Of a DNA stretch of 64,000 nucleotides, positions 27,969 to 39,000 are shown piece by piece. This DNA comes from Paenibacillus sp. SYP-B3998 (GTDB lineage: Bacteria > Bacillota > Bacilli > Paenibacillales > NBRC-103111): positions 62,001-126,000 of the forward strand of contig NZ_JAAIKC010000012.1 of assembly GCF_010820665.1 (NCBI RefSeq). The letters are read 5' to 3'. Within the stretch, counting starts at the first letter, position 1. Each line of letters begins with the position of its first letter. The position numbers and the translations under genes are program-made. The notes under the pieces are model-generated. The model was not told the origin of the DNA and made no database searches. It saw only the letters and a list, made by a program, of their open reading frames with translations.

Positions 27969-29186
27969 TTAAGCAGGAGTTATCTCATCCAAGGCAAAAT
28001 ATCCATTATAGTCTTCAACATATATGGCTGCCCTGTGGCCAAACAAAACCATCGCTTTGGTTCTGGTTTTCAATTCTTCGTTATACCCCTGACAGGTTAC
28101 CTTCGTTCCTATGGGATAGCTCTTATTCCAGTCCGCGATTTTTTGATAAGTGACTTCGATTTTTCGTTTATATGCTGTTCTGCCTTCAATATCCTCATCA
28201 GTATCATCTATTGATTTATTAACTGTTGGTTCCTCTCTTGATGAGGATTCTATATTTATTGTCTCTTTAAACTGATTTCGAAGATTTTCCTCAGCATGAG
28301 CAGCAACCTCCTTCACGTTGGTTGCTTCTTGCTGTGCTGTCGGAGTCTCAGATTTAATTCTAGCTATTAACTGTGTTAGTACACTACCAGATCCAAGTTC
28401 TTCAAATTCCATTTCCCCCTGGCTAATCAAGTATCGTATACTATCTGTCCATCTCACTGAACAACGTAACTGATCTGCCAGATTGGAAACTACATCATTA
28501 GGATCATAAGGTTTGGCAGTCACATTTGAAATAACGGGAATGGTAATCTCTGAAAACTTAAAACCCTTCAGGTATTCTTCAAATTCATCTTTTGCGTCCT
28601 GCATGTATCTGGAATGAAAAGCTGCACTGACATTAAGCGCAATATAGCTAGCTCCTTCACGTTCAAAAAAGGGCTTTGCACGATCAATATCGTCCTTATA
28701 ACCCGAAATAACTATCTGTGTAGTTGTATTCAAATTAGCAATATCAATATCCGTCAATTCGTTTTTTCTCAGTATCTCTTTTATTTTATCTTCGGTCAGT
28801 CCGACTACGGCCGCCATAGCCCCACCGGATGCCCTGCTCATCAACTCACCTCTTTTTTTCACCAGCTTTAAGCCTGTTTCGAAATCGAACCCACCGGCAG
28901 CCAGGATTGCATTGTACTCGCCCAAGCTATGCCCGGCTAAAAAATTGGGCTTTTTATTCATTCCTTTAAGTTTCTTAAAGTAGGTCAACGCATTTACCAC
29001 ATATAATGCAGGCTGTGTATATTGAGTGAGACGAAGCTTTCCATCAGGATTTTCAAGACAAAGTGTTTTTATAGAATACCCTAAAATCGCATCGCTTTTC
29101 TCTATCAGATCAGGAAACTCTTCAAAGAGGTTTTCACCCATACCTTTAGCCTGAGAACCTTGGCCTGGAAATACATAAGTCTTCAT
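27969..29186 (-). CDS. Stand-alone (trans-acting) malonyl acyltransferase with extra C-terminal domain
   Basis: 405 residues; ATG with AAAGGAGG 6 bases upstream. Residues 1-285 are a FabD-like acyltransferase with the oxyanion-region VFPGQGSQ (5-12), nucleophile in GHSLGEY (Ser about 87) and catalytic His in FHSRYM (about 191). It should move malonyl from malonyl-CoA to the carrier proteins of the synthases upstream, none of which has an AT of its own. After a charged linker (about 290-330) comes a separate about 75-residue domain (AYKRKIEVTYQKIADWNKSY ... DYNGYFALDEI) of unknown role that ordinary FabD proteins lack. It is the last gene of the polyketide operon. It is a biosynthetic AT rather than the fatty-acid FabD, judging from context. 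Confidence 0.92.
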   Translation of the reverse strand: MKTYVFPGQGSQAKGMGENLFEEFPDLIEKSDAILGYSIKTLCLENPDGKLRLTQYTQPALYVVNALTYFKKLKGMNKKPNFLAGHSLGEYNAILAAGGFDFETGLKLVKKRGELMSRASGGAMAAVVGLTEDKIKEILRKNELTDIDIANLNTTTQIVISGYKDDIDRAKPFFEREGASYIALNVSAAFHSRYMQDAKDEFEEYLKGFKFSEITIPVISNVTAKPYDPNDVVSNLADQLRCSVRWTDSIRYLISQGEMEFEELGSGSVLTQLIARIKSETPTAQQEATNVKEVAAHAEENLRNQFKETINIESSSREEPTVNKSIDDTDEDIEGRTAYKRKIEVTYQKIADWNKSYPIGTKVTCQGYNEELKTRTKAMVLFGHRAAIYVEDYNGYFALDEITPA

Positions 29187-29300
29187 ATTTTCCTCCTTTT
29201 ATCCTTTTGTTAAAAGTAATTTTAAACAATCTTAGTAGGACTTATAGTTATGTGGGCAACTTCGAAACATTACCTTCCTTTTTAACTGAAAATCATATAC

Positions 29301-30308
29301 TTATTCTATTATTGCAGGAATAATATAATCCTCAAGAAGCTCCCATCGGTCTATTATCATTTTGTCGAACTTAGATGCAATTACTACTATCAGTTCTTTT
29401 TCCGGAATACAATAGATATAAGTACCACCTATACCTGCAGCTATATAAGTAGCGATGCCATTATCTTCTCTAAGCCACCATAAATAGCCATAATCCTCAG
29501 AATGCTGAGCTACCGACTCATCTATCCAATTCTCTGAAATAATCTGTTTGTTGTCCCACTTACCGCGATTCACATATAAATATCCGAAACGTGCCATATC
29601 TCTGGGAGTTAATGTAAGTCCCCATCCTCCTGTGTTGTAATCCTGAGGGTCCTTGATCCAACCGGTTGTATTTTTTCCGAACACATCATCTTTAGAGAAT
29701 GATTTCATCTTTTGATCCGGGATTTCTCTCATTCCAAGAGGTCGAAATAAATGTTCATTCGCAAACTCACGGGCAGATACACCTGTGCTTCGCTTGATGA
29801 TGGCTGAAAGAAGGTGCGCACTTGCCAAGCTATACTGAAATTCTCCAGCCTTCCCTTTTTGACCTAGCATGTCAAGGATAAACATAGTCCAGTTCTTTTG
29901 CCTTCGCAGCCTATCCAAAGGCTCGCTTCCCTTCCAAGCATATGGCGCAGTCATAGTGAGAAGATGTTTAAGGGTCAGGGAACGTTTCAGTAAATCACTG
30001 GCTCCGGAAGCGGCTTCCGGGAAAAAATCCAGTATCTTCTGATCAACGCTTTTGATATATCCTGCATCTATGGCAATACCAATTAAAGCAGAAATGATAC
30101 TTTGAGTCACTGAGGTAACATCATGAATATCCTGAGGTCCAAAGCCCTTAAAATATTTTTCAAAAACGATGCCTCCCTTCCTGACAACGACTACACTATT
30201 AATAATACCGAGCTGGAAGTTTAATGCGTTATCCAGTTCTTTCAGCTTATCCGAACGCATGCCAACGGATTCAGCCTCCCTAGTCTCCCATTCAGTTAAG
30301 TTGTTCAT
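29301..30308 (-). CDS. Beta-lactamase-fold hydrolase in the polyketide cluster, catalytic Lys replaced
   Basis: 335 residues of the class C beta-lactamase/esterase (serine hydrolase) family. The nucleophile region reads DVTSVTQSIISALIG: Ser66 is kept, but the SxxK lysine (position 69) is Gln (codon CAA, one base from AAA). The YxN region is FQYSLASAHLLS (Tyr159), and the third-motif region is AAGIGGTYIYCIPE. No signal peptide is visible, so it should be cytoplasmic. It sits 28 bases after the UvrA-like gene and 114 before the AT gene on the same strand. Possible roles are editing, acyl transfer or hydrolysis on the product. With the lysine lost it may be inactive or use an altered mechanism. 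Confidence 0.85.
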   Translation of the reverse strand: MNNLTEWETREAESVGMRSDKLKELDNALNFQLGIINSVVVVRKGGIVFEKYFKGFGPQDIHDVTSVTQSIISALIGIAIDAGYIKSVDQKILDFFPEAASGASDLLKRSLTLKHLLTMTAPYAWKGSEPLDRLRRQKNWTMFILDMLGQKGKAGEFQYSLASAHLLSAIIKRSTGVSAREFANEHLFRPLGMREIPDQKMKSFSKDDVFGKNTTGWIKDPQDYNTGGWGLTLTPRDMARFGYLYVNRGKWDNKQIISENWIDESVAQHSEDYGYLWWLREDNGIATYIAAGIGGTYIYCIPEKELIVVIASKFDKMIIDRWELLEDYIIPAIIE

Positions 30309-30336
30309 AAAAGCAATATCCCCCTTTTATACGGTT

Positions 30337-32784
30337 TTAGTTATGACCATCAAGATCCAAATATTTTCCGGTTATAGAGTTCGGATCTTTTTTCAATGCT
30401 TGAGGCGACCCTTCTGCAATAATCCTTCCTCCCCCTGCTCCTCCTACAGGGCCAACTTCTATAATCCAATCACAGGATTCAAGTACTTCATGATTATGTT
30501 CAATGACAATTACAGAATTGCCATTTTCAACAAGTTCGTTCAATAATTTGATTAGTTGGGCTGTATCATAAAGACTAAGACCTGTCGTAGGTTCATCCAG
30601 CACATAAAGGATATTGCCTTTCCTTTGTTTACCGATTTCCTTTGCAAGTTTGAGCCTTTGCGCTTCACCTCCACTCATGGTTGAAGTGGGTTGGCCAAGT
30701 GTAATATATCCCATACCAATTCGTTCCATAACCTTTAATGTGGAAACAATGGCCTTGTTATCCTTAAAAAACGAAACGGCTTCTGATACTTGCATATCAA
30801 GAATTTCAGAGATATTTTTACCTTTGTATCTAACAGTTAAAGCTTCTGCATTATATCTTTTACCCTTGCATTTTCCGCATGTAGTATACATTTTTATACT
30901 GGCACCCGGAAAGATCGTTTTACGACCGCTCCCGCCACACTCCGGACAGGCCCCTTCTGAGTTGAATGAAAAATGCCCGGCGGATAAATTCAACCGTTTG
31001 ACTTCCGGTTGTTCAGCAAACAGCTTGCGTATTTTATCCCAGATTTTTATAAAGGTTATAGGGTTGGAGTTTATATTTCTTCCAATCGGGGCTTGTGATA
31101 CTTCCGCGAAACCTGAAATATGTTCCACTCCGTCCAGTCTTTCCGCTATTGTTTCAATTAGTGTTGATTCATCTTCGAAGTCTATTTGGTTATCTTCAGT
31201 ATTCGCTGCACCATTCTTAGAATGATCACGAAAATGGCTTTTTAATAGAGGGATTAACGTATCTGAAATGAGAGAACTTTTCCCGCTTCCGGATACGCCG
31301 GCAACTCCAACAATGACTCCCAATGGGAATGATACTGTAACATCTTTAAGATTGTTTGTTTTGGCATGCTGGATTGTCAGGCGAGGCATCGTTATATCTT
31401 CAAGAATATTTTGTTTTATCGTTCTGGTAGGCATCTTGGCTTTACCAGAAAGATACTGACCGGTCAACGATTTATCGCATTTTAGCAAACCCGCAAAATC
31501 GCCCTCATAGATGACCTGCCCACCTTCGATACCGGCTTTTGGCCCTATGTCGATAATATGGTCAGCCATTTCGATTGTACTTTTATCATGTTCCACTACA
31601 ATAACTGTGTTTCCCAATTCCTTAAGAGCATGTATCGATTTTAATAGTTCAGCTTTCTCAGATTCATGTAGACCTACAGTCGGTTCATCTAGGATATAAA
31701 TCAGCGATTCCATCTTTGATTCCAGATGAGAGTTGAGAAATAATCGTTGTATTTCTCCTCCGCTCAATGAAGACATTTCTCTGTATAAAGATAGATGCCC
31801 CAGACGAGAATTAATTAACGAAGTTGTCTTACGCAGGATATCTCGAAGTAGGTTTTTCCCAAGTTGTGTTAATTCTACTTTCTCTAATATGGACTCTAAA
31901 AACTCCTTTGCTTCAGTAAGAGTCATTTTCCCGACTTCTCCAATATGTCTACCATTTATAAAAACTCTGCGTGCTTCTTCTCCAATGCGGAACCCATGAC
32001 ATTCGGGGCAGGCAACCATTTCATAAAGCCCACTTAAATGTTCACCTTTTTTATGACGAATCTGTAGGATTCTTGACAAGCAAAAGCTTTGATTTTCACT
32101 GTTGTTATTTATATAATGACCATTGATAACTTCTTCTTTTACATCCTCGGGTAATGTTGAATAAGGCATATCCATGTATTCTTTAAGATTTCTTTCCAAT
32201 ACTCTACCGATACCAGGTGTTACCTCAATAGAATCAAAAATTTCTCTAACAGTTGTATTGTCATGTGGAACCAGTTTTTCCATATTAACTTTATAGTATG
32301 CCCCTCGGCCGGAACACTTCATACACATTCCATTTGCATTGTTATACGAGAAGTAGCCTGATTCCAGGCGTTCTTCCTCATTCCCACAGTTGCTGCAGGT
32401 CAAGTCGGCCTCAACAAGTGTCTCGCATTGGGAACAAGAAATTTGGCCTTCACTGGAATAAAGGAGACTGAGCAGACCTAAAATTTGTGTCCTTGAACCG
32501 ACAGTTGATCGCGGATTACTTTGACGGACAATACTTTGCTTCACTGCTATCGTAGGGCCTATACCTGATATGCTGTCGAACTTTCTTTCATCTTCGAGTC
32601 CTGGAAACATACCTAAAGACTGGAGATATTCCCTGCGCCCTTCCTCGAAAATGATATCAAACATCAGGCTGGATTTACCTGATCCACTAACACCTGTCGC
32701 TACGATAAGCTTGTTTTTGGGGATTGAGATATCAAATTCTTTAAGGTTGTGAATACGTGCCCCTGTTATTTTTATGCTCTTCAT
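30337..32784 (-). CDS. UvrA-like ABC ATPase, probable self-resistance protein
   Basis: 815 residues from the ATG at 32784 (MKSIKITGARIHNL), which has GGGAG about 8 bases upstream; the frame runs open to 32850. It has two UvrA-type ABC modules, each with Walker A GVSGSGKSSL, signatures LSGGEIQR and MSGGEAQRLKLA, and Walker B YILDEPTVGL and YVLDEPTTGL. Zinc-finger CxxC pairs appear as CSQC...CSNCG, CMKCSGRG, CPECHG and CPECGGSG...CGKCKGKR. Its length is shorter than repair UvrA (about 940), as in the UvrA-like proteins (DrrC type) in antibiotic clusters, which protect the producer from DNA-binding products. Its place in the operon after the synthase genes suggests such a role and hints at a DNA-active product. 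It would not replace housekeeping UvrA. Confidence 0.92.
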   Translation of the reverse strand: MKSIKITGARIHNLKEFDISIPKNKLIVATGVSGSGKSSLMFDIIFEEGRREYLQSLGMFPGLEDERKFDSISGIGPTIAVKQSIVRQSNPRSTVGSRTQILGLLSLLYSSEGQISCSQCETLVEADLTCSNCGNEEERLESGYFSYNNANGMCMKCSGRGAYYKVNMEKLVPHDNTTVREIFDSIEVTPGIGRVLERNLKEYMDMPYSTLPEDVKEEVINGHYINNNSENQSFCLSRILQIRHKKGEHLSGLYEMVACPECHGFRIGEEARRVFINGRHIGEVGKMTLTEAKEFLESILEKVELTQLGKNLLRDILRKTTSLINSRLGHLSLYREMSSLSGGEIQRLFLNSHLESKMESLIYILDEPTVGLHESEKAELLKSIHALKELGNTVIVVEHDKSTIEMADHIIDIGPKAGIEGGQVIYEGDFAGLLKCDKSLTGQYLSGKAKMPTRTIKQNILEDITMPRLTIQHAKTNNLKDVTVSFPLGVIVGVAGVSGSGKSSLISDTLIPLLKSHFRDHSKNGAANTEDNQIDFEDESTLIETIAERLDGVEHISGFAEVSQAPIGRNINSNPITFIKIWDKIRKLFAEQPEVKRLNLSAGHFSFNSEGACPECGGSGRKTIFPGASIKMYTTCGKCKGKRYNAEALTVRYKGKNISEILDMQVSEAVSFFKDNKAIVSTLKVMERIGMGYITLGQPTSTMSGGEAQRLKLAKEIGKQRKGNILYVLDEPTTGLSLYDTAQLIKLLNELVENGNSVIVIEHNHEVLESCDWIIEVGPVGGAGGGRIIAEGSPQALKKDPNSITGKYLDLDGHN

Positions 32785-32878
32785 TACATCATCTCCCAGA
32801 TCTATAATATCCTTCATTACTTGTATACAATATACTAAAAAAAAGATCAAGCTCCTTAAAGGCTCAATCTCAAAATAA

Positions 32879-33052
32879 GATGGACTGTCTGGCTTTTATG
32901 AAGCTATTAACGCAGCATTTCGGGCGCAGATTCAATTGTGTGTTATTCATCAGATTCGCAATTCTATGAAATACGTACCGTTCATCTATCTTGCCACCAC
33001 TTCGAAATTGGAAAGAATGTATGTCACACTCGGTTTAGCAGAAAAAAACTAA
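32879..33052 (+). pseudogene. IS256-family transposase remnant
   Basis: A plus-strand frame reads DGLSGFYEAINAAF and then IQLCVIHQIRNSMKYV before drifting off and stopping at 33050-33052. DGLxGFxEAI and IQxCxIHQIRNSxKYV are hallmarks of the Mutator/IS256 transposase core. Both ends of the gene are missing. It fills the gap between the last synthase and the UvrA-like gene. Confidence 0.85.
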
Positions 33053-33059
33053 CCGGATA

Positions 33060-36000
33060 CTAATCTATCGATAAAGATTTTAAATATTCATCTGTAAGCT
33101 GTTCATCAGAATATAACGTCTCACAAAATCTAGTAATAATTTCTTGAGATTTAGGTTCCGTCAATAATGTCAAATGATTAGATGCATCTACCTTTAAAGT
33201 GTTTAATGCCGGTAGTTTTTCTTTCCACTTCTCGGAAAAGCTGCGATAATCATATACGCGGCCTTTATCAACTAAGCGAAAATATGATTCATGTTCTCCA
33301 AATAGTGACCCCGTTGGGTTACAAAAATAGTAACACTGTACTGAACTCGGATCAGCCAAAGGTATAACATCATAAACAGTTGTACCCATATCTAAAGTAT
33401 TTAAGATTTTTTCCAATTGTATAATTGACTTACGTAATTGATTAGCTGATTTAGTACTACCTTTTTTCCCAGCAAGCATTACTAACTGTTCTAAAAACGC
33501 TTCGTCGGAAACATCTAAATTTAATTCACTTTCAGGAATGAGCACCAATTCTTCTGTTGATGAAAAGGCTAATAGAAGATTAATGGCCCTAAGCATCCGG
33601 TCTTTCTTCAAATTTAATGTCGGTATAGCTAACCAATTATTTTTCATCGTTTCATCTACATAAATCGATTCCAACATGATTATTGAATTAACAACTTGTC
33701 CCATCTCTTGCATCTGACGAGCAACTTCATATGCAATCATTCCACCTAATGATAATCCTCCAAAATCATATGGTCCTTCAGGCTGAACTGATTGAATAAT
33801 ACGGACATAATACGACGCCATAGCTTCTATCCCCTGTATAGGCTCATGGTCTGACATGTATCCCCGGGCTTGAATACCGTAAAAAGGCCTCTGAATTTTT
33901 TGTGCGATTAACCGATAAACTTCAACCCCGCCAAAGCCTCCATGAAACCAAAAGACAGGCCTTTTTTGAAAAGCTTTATTAAGTCTAATGAGTTCAGGAT
34001 ATTCAGATAAAAGCGTATTAGAAGGTGTACCATTCTTAGATTTATCAAGAATTGCCTGTTCATTTTTTGCAGATGATATAATAGGATGTATATCATCATA
34101 TTTTTTTTCAGCCTCAACTGATACTTGAGGTTGGATATCATTTGTGCTCTCATCAACATTTTCGTTTGTATTTGTTATCCCAGAACTATCTTCCCTGTCA
34201 TTTCTAAGTGAATCCTTCTCAGATACTGGTTCCCCATTACTTTCCTCTTTAATCTGATCCTCAGGTGTTGATATAACATCCATGACTTCATTTATCGTTT
34301 TGCAATGATATAATGTTTCAAAATCAATAGACGGATCCATTACTTGTAGCTGTTGCAATAATTGGGTCAATATAATAGAATCTACCCCCAATTGCGCAAC
34401 GGATTGATCAACATCAATCTCTGAAGCATCAATGCTTAGTAAACTGGAAAACAAATGCAAGACAATATTCTTTGTTGAAGTTCTATTTAATTCTTGAAAT
34501 TGGCTATCATTTGTACCCCTATTAACAGTTTTGTTTATTTTCGCTGATTGCCGACTCTCTTCTTGCACCGCTTCAGGTAAGTTTTTATCTTGTATAGCTA
34601 TCCAGTGACGCTTTCTTTCAAACGGGTATGTGGGAAGTGATATCCGTTGAGGTTTACTATTGTTATAAAGCCTGTTCCAATCAATTATCAATCCCCTCAC
34701 CCATAAGCTTAATAACTTGTTGTATTCCCCTTTTTTTATCCATACTTCGATTACGTCATCCATTGCCTCATCTTTTGCCAATAATGCAACTACATCATTG
34801 CTCTTTTTAGCCTGACCTCGTTGAACAGTATTACTAAAGACATTGTTTTTTTGTATAAATTCCGAAAGTTTCTCTGTAAGTTCATCTATCGAAGCTGCAG
34901 TTAGCGCCAACCGCTCATCCAAGGCTTCTCGTCCTACCTGTAATGTGTATGCGATGTTCGATAAATCTTCATCCTTAAATTGACGCTTTTCAACAGCATC
35001 CAATAACAACTTTGCCTGTTCGGTTAGACGTTCTTCATTGTTTGCTGATAGTACTATTATGGCAGGGTTCTCTGTGGTAACCATCATTCGCGGCCGTTCA
35101 TTATTCTTTGCTATATGTTCCTCTAGCATGATATGAGCATTTACACCACCAAATCCAAAAGCACTAACTCCAGCTCTTCGCGGTATATCCTTTTCTATAC
35201 GATTCCATGGTTTGATCTTTTCGTTAATATAGAAGGGACTATTGTTCAAGCTAATATACGGATTCAGTTCTTTAAAGTGAAGTGTACTCAGTAGTTTTTC
35301 ATTTTTCATAGAGAGGAGCACCTTTATAACAGCCCCAATCCCTGCGGCTGTCTCGAGATGACCAGTATTGGTCTTGAGGGAGCCTATAGCACAGTGAGGT
35401 TGTATAGATGAAATCCCATTTTTTCTGTACAATTCACTAAAAGCATTCTTAAGTCCCGTAACTTCAATGGGGTCCCCTAATTTGGTTCCTGTACTATGGG
35501 TTTCAATGTAACTTATTGTTGTCGGGTCTATTTTAGCTTTTTGATACACCTCAACTAATAAATCTGATTGAGCATTCGCACTAGGAGCTGTCAAGGAGGC
35601 GCTTTTACCTTTATGATTCTCTGCTGAGCTTGTAATGAGCGCATAAATGTGATCCCCGTCAGATATGGCATCACTCATTCTTTTCAGTAATATCGCACCT
35701 ACACCTTCACTTCGAACCGTACCATTTGCTTCTTTGTCGAAAACTTTGCATTGTCCGTTATCGCTAAGCATCCCCGCAGCACTGAAAGCAAGATGAACCG
35801 ATGGCGTAAGGATCACATTAACTCCACCTGCGATCGCCATTTGGCATGATCCTCTCTGTATCGATTCCACGGCTTTATGAATCGCTACGAGCGAGCTTGA
35901 ACATGCCGTATCTATAGGCTCACTCGGGCCATGTAGGTTCAACATGGAGGATATTCGATTCACCAACATAAAAGGTGTTCTTCCCGTAAGTGCATAAGGA

Positions 36001-39000
36001 TTATGCTCTACTAAGTGTTTATCCATAATTTGAGAATAATCCTGTGTTCCGATCCCAACAAATATTCCTGTCTTTGATCCTGATAAATCTGAAGGCTTAT
36101 ATCCAGCATCTTCAATAGTACTCCATGCTACCTGAAGGAATAGCCTATGCTGGGGATCCATCACTTCCGCTTCACGCGCTGATATGCCGAAGAAAGCTGC
36201 ATCGAATTTATCGACTTCTTTCATAAACCCACCCCATTTAACCTTGGGATCATCGAATGCTTTCCAATCAAACCGGTCTTGAGGAATTTCGGTAATAAGG
36301 TTTTTTTCCTCCTCGAGATTTTTCCAGAATTCGTCGAGGTTTTCAGACTGAGGAAAAATACCGTTCATACCTATAATAGCTATCGGCTCATCATCTATTC
36401 TGTCTCTTTGATATTCAGCGTCTTTTGTCTCGGGATAAGAGAAACGTGACGGGGTTTTGAATCCGTCTGTTCTGATGATATCTTCTTCCTCAGAAGAACG
36501 AGAACGTAGAACCGGGTTTGTTGTTACACCTTTATTCGATTTAGGCAGATCAGTCCTAGCCATGATGTCTTTTTGATAATAGATGCTGAGACTTTTTGCA
36601 TATTTTCCACATAAATGATGCGCCAAAGACCTGATAGTCGGTTGATCGAGTTCAAAGAAGATTGTCGGCATGACATCCAAATGATAATGATCATTGATTT
36701 TATTGGAAAATTCTGTATTGCTGATAGAATCGAAGCCATATTGCACCATATCTCGATCTATATCTACTTCCTGTATCTTCAGTAACGAAGAAGCCGTTTT
36801 TACCAGGAAGTTCTTAACGTTTTCGAATAATGCTTTATCATCGGTTTCCAATAGGGGTTGATGGGTTATTGTTCTCTTAGGTTCAGCTTCGATATTTCTA
36901 AACTCAGTGCTTTGTCTAATTTTTATGGGATCACCATGATACACCATGATTTGACTATGTTTTTGTAATAGAGCTTTTTCTAAAGCATTTAATCCGACTT
37001 CGATTGAAACAGGGTGAATGCCCTTTATTGTTTTGAGCAACTTTAATGATGCTTCACTGATCCGCATTCCACCTTCTTCCCAAATCGGCCAGTTTATACT
37101 TACCGTCTTCCCCGAACACTTGTTCCACCTGTGCAGTTTTTCACGATACTCTGCATAGTAATTAAGAAAACTGTTCGCATATGCGTAATCCGACTGTCCT
37201 GCATTACCCAAGTGTGATATTGAAGAGAATAGAATAAAGAAATCGAGAGATTCCTCCCTGGATGCTTCATCTAAAAATATTGTGCCATTAACTTTTGGGG
37301 AAAGCACAGCCTTCATTTCCTCATAAGTTTTATTCATAATGAGATTATCATTAATAATTCCTGCACAATGGATGATGCCGTGAAGCGCATTGAATCGGCT
37401 GAGTGTTTGTATGAGCATTTTTTCTACATCTTCGCGTATGGATACGTCAGCCTTTAAATAGAACACTTCTGAACCTAAAGATTCCAGATCGGCAATGGCA
37501 GCCTTTTTGTCGTCATCCAGATTCGATCGACCAACAAGCACTAATCTTGCTTTTAATGTTCTTGCGAGATATTTCGCTAATATGAGCCCCAATCCGCTCA
37601 TACCTCCGGTTATTAGATAGACACCGTTATTTCTGTAAGGAATCGGTTTATCGGCCGTCTCTGTTTCAATATCATCCTCTCTTAATCGTTTGATAAAACG
37701 CCCTTCGTCCGTATAGCATATTTCATCGCCGTCTTCAGCTTCAAATTCAGACAGCAAAATATCTTTCAGATGAGTTGACTCTGACTTTTGTTGAATGATT
37801 TTAAAGAAAAATTTCGGATGTTCTATTCGAAGTGTTTTTGCAAAACCGCTGATCGCTCCACTGAGAGCCGAAGAAATATGGGCCTCATCTTTGTAGATCA
37901 CTAATACCTTCACTTTTTCATTAGGGGTCTCTTCCATAAGTGATCTGGTTAAATAAAATAACGAATAAATACCCTTTTGCATCAGATTTTCAATTTCGTT
38001 AGATGAAGTATTTCGCGACCACATGTGGACAATCTTATTGGGTATGATGTTTTTCTTTCTGAGATCAGCTAACAGTTTTCGATAATCGTCTTGCTGCATT
38101 GGATTAATCTCATAACTATTGTTTTGATAATCTTTGTAAGTTTCCCCCGGCTTTACGAGAATGATTGGATTGTCCGTTTTTAACCTGTCTCGAGTTTCTA
38201 CACTGTCATCAAAAATGAGCAACGTTCCTAAAGGGTCTTCAGGTAACTCTTCAATGTTTGCCTTTTCCCACGAACTGTGATAATACACAGTGTCTAACCC
38301 TTCTGATTTTGAGGATACCGTTTCGGAAGCTGTCGTGATCGTTCTGATTGAATAATTCTTAATGGCGGCCAAAAGCTGACCTTGAGGATCAAAAAGTTTG
38401 ATATTAAACTTTGTAGCGTCGGCCTTGTCAGACTCTCTATCCGCTAATGTCGCATACACGTAGCATTGCTTAGGAAATGTATTTATTATTTCTATCTCAT
38501 CTATTGAAAATGGCATGAAAGGTGAGGGATCTTTCGCTTTCATCAGTCCGACTACGGTTTGTAGGCAGCCTTCTAACAAAGAGGGATGGAGGGTAAACTT
38601 GCTGAAATCGCTGTCTCTTCCAAGAGGCAGCTCTATTCGTGATATCGCTTCTGAGTCGTTAAAGTAAATTTCTTTTATCGGTCTGAAGGTTGCACCGTAT
38701 TGATAAACTGACCCAGCATCTGATTCATAAAATTCGGTATGACTGATGTAACCATTACATCTCTCTTTGCAAGCTTCAATATCAATCGTTTCATGCAATT
38801 TCGAGGTTTCTTTCTTTGTTGATGTTCCATTCACGTATTCCAGCTTTCCCTGTGAGTGAATGACTTTTTGCCCATTTTCTACTGTTCTTACTTTATATTC
38901 GATCTCATTTTCATGTGGGTAAAGCACGATATCAACTTCACGAGACTCATCAACAATAATCGGGCGTGCCCAAATAATATTTTTAATCTTATGTATCTTC

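Noticed and set aside
27969-29186. Housekeeping fatty-acid FabD
   Set aside because: Its position in the polyketide operon and the extra C-terminal domain favour a dedicated trans-AT.
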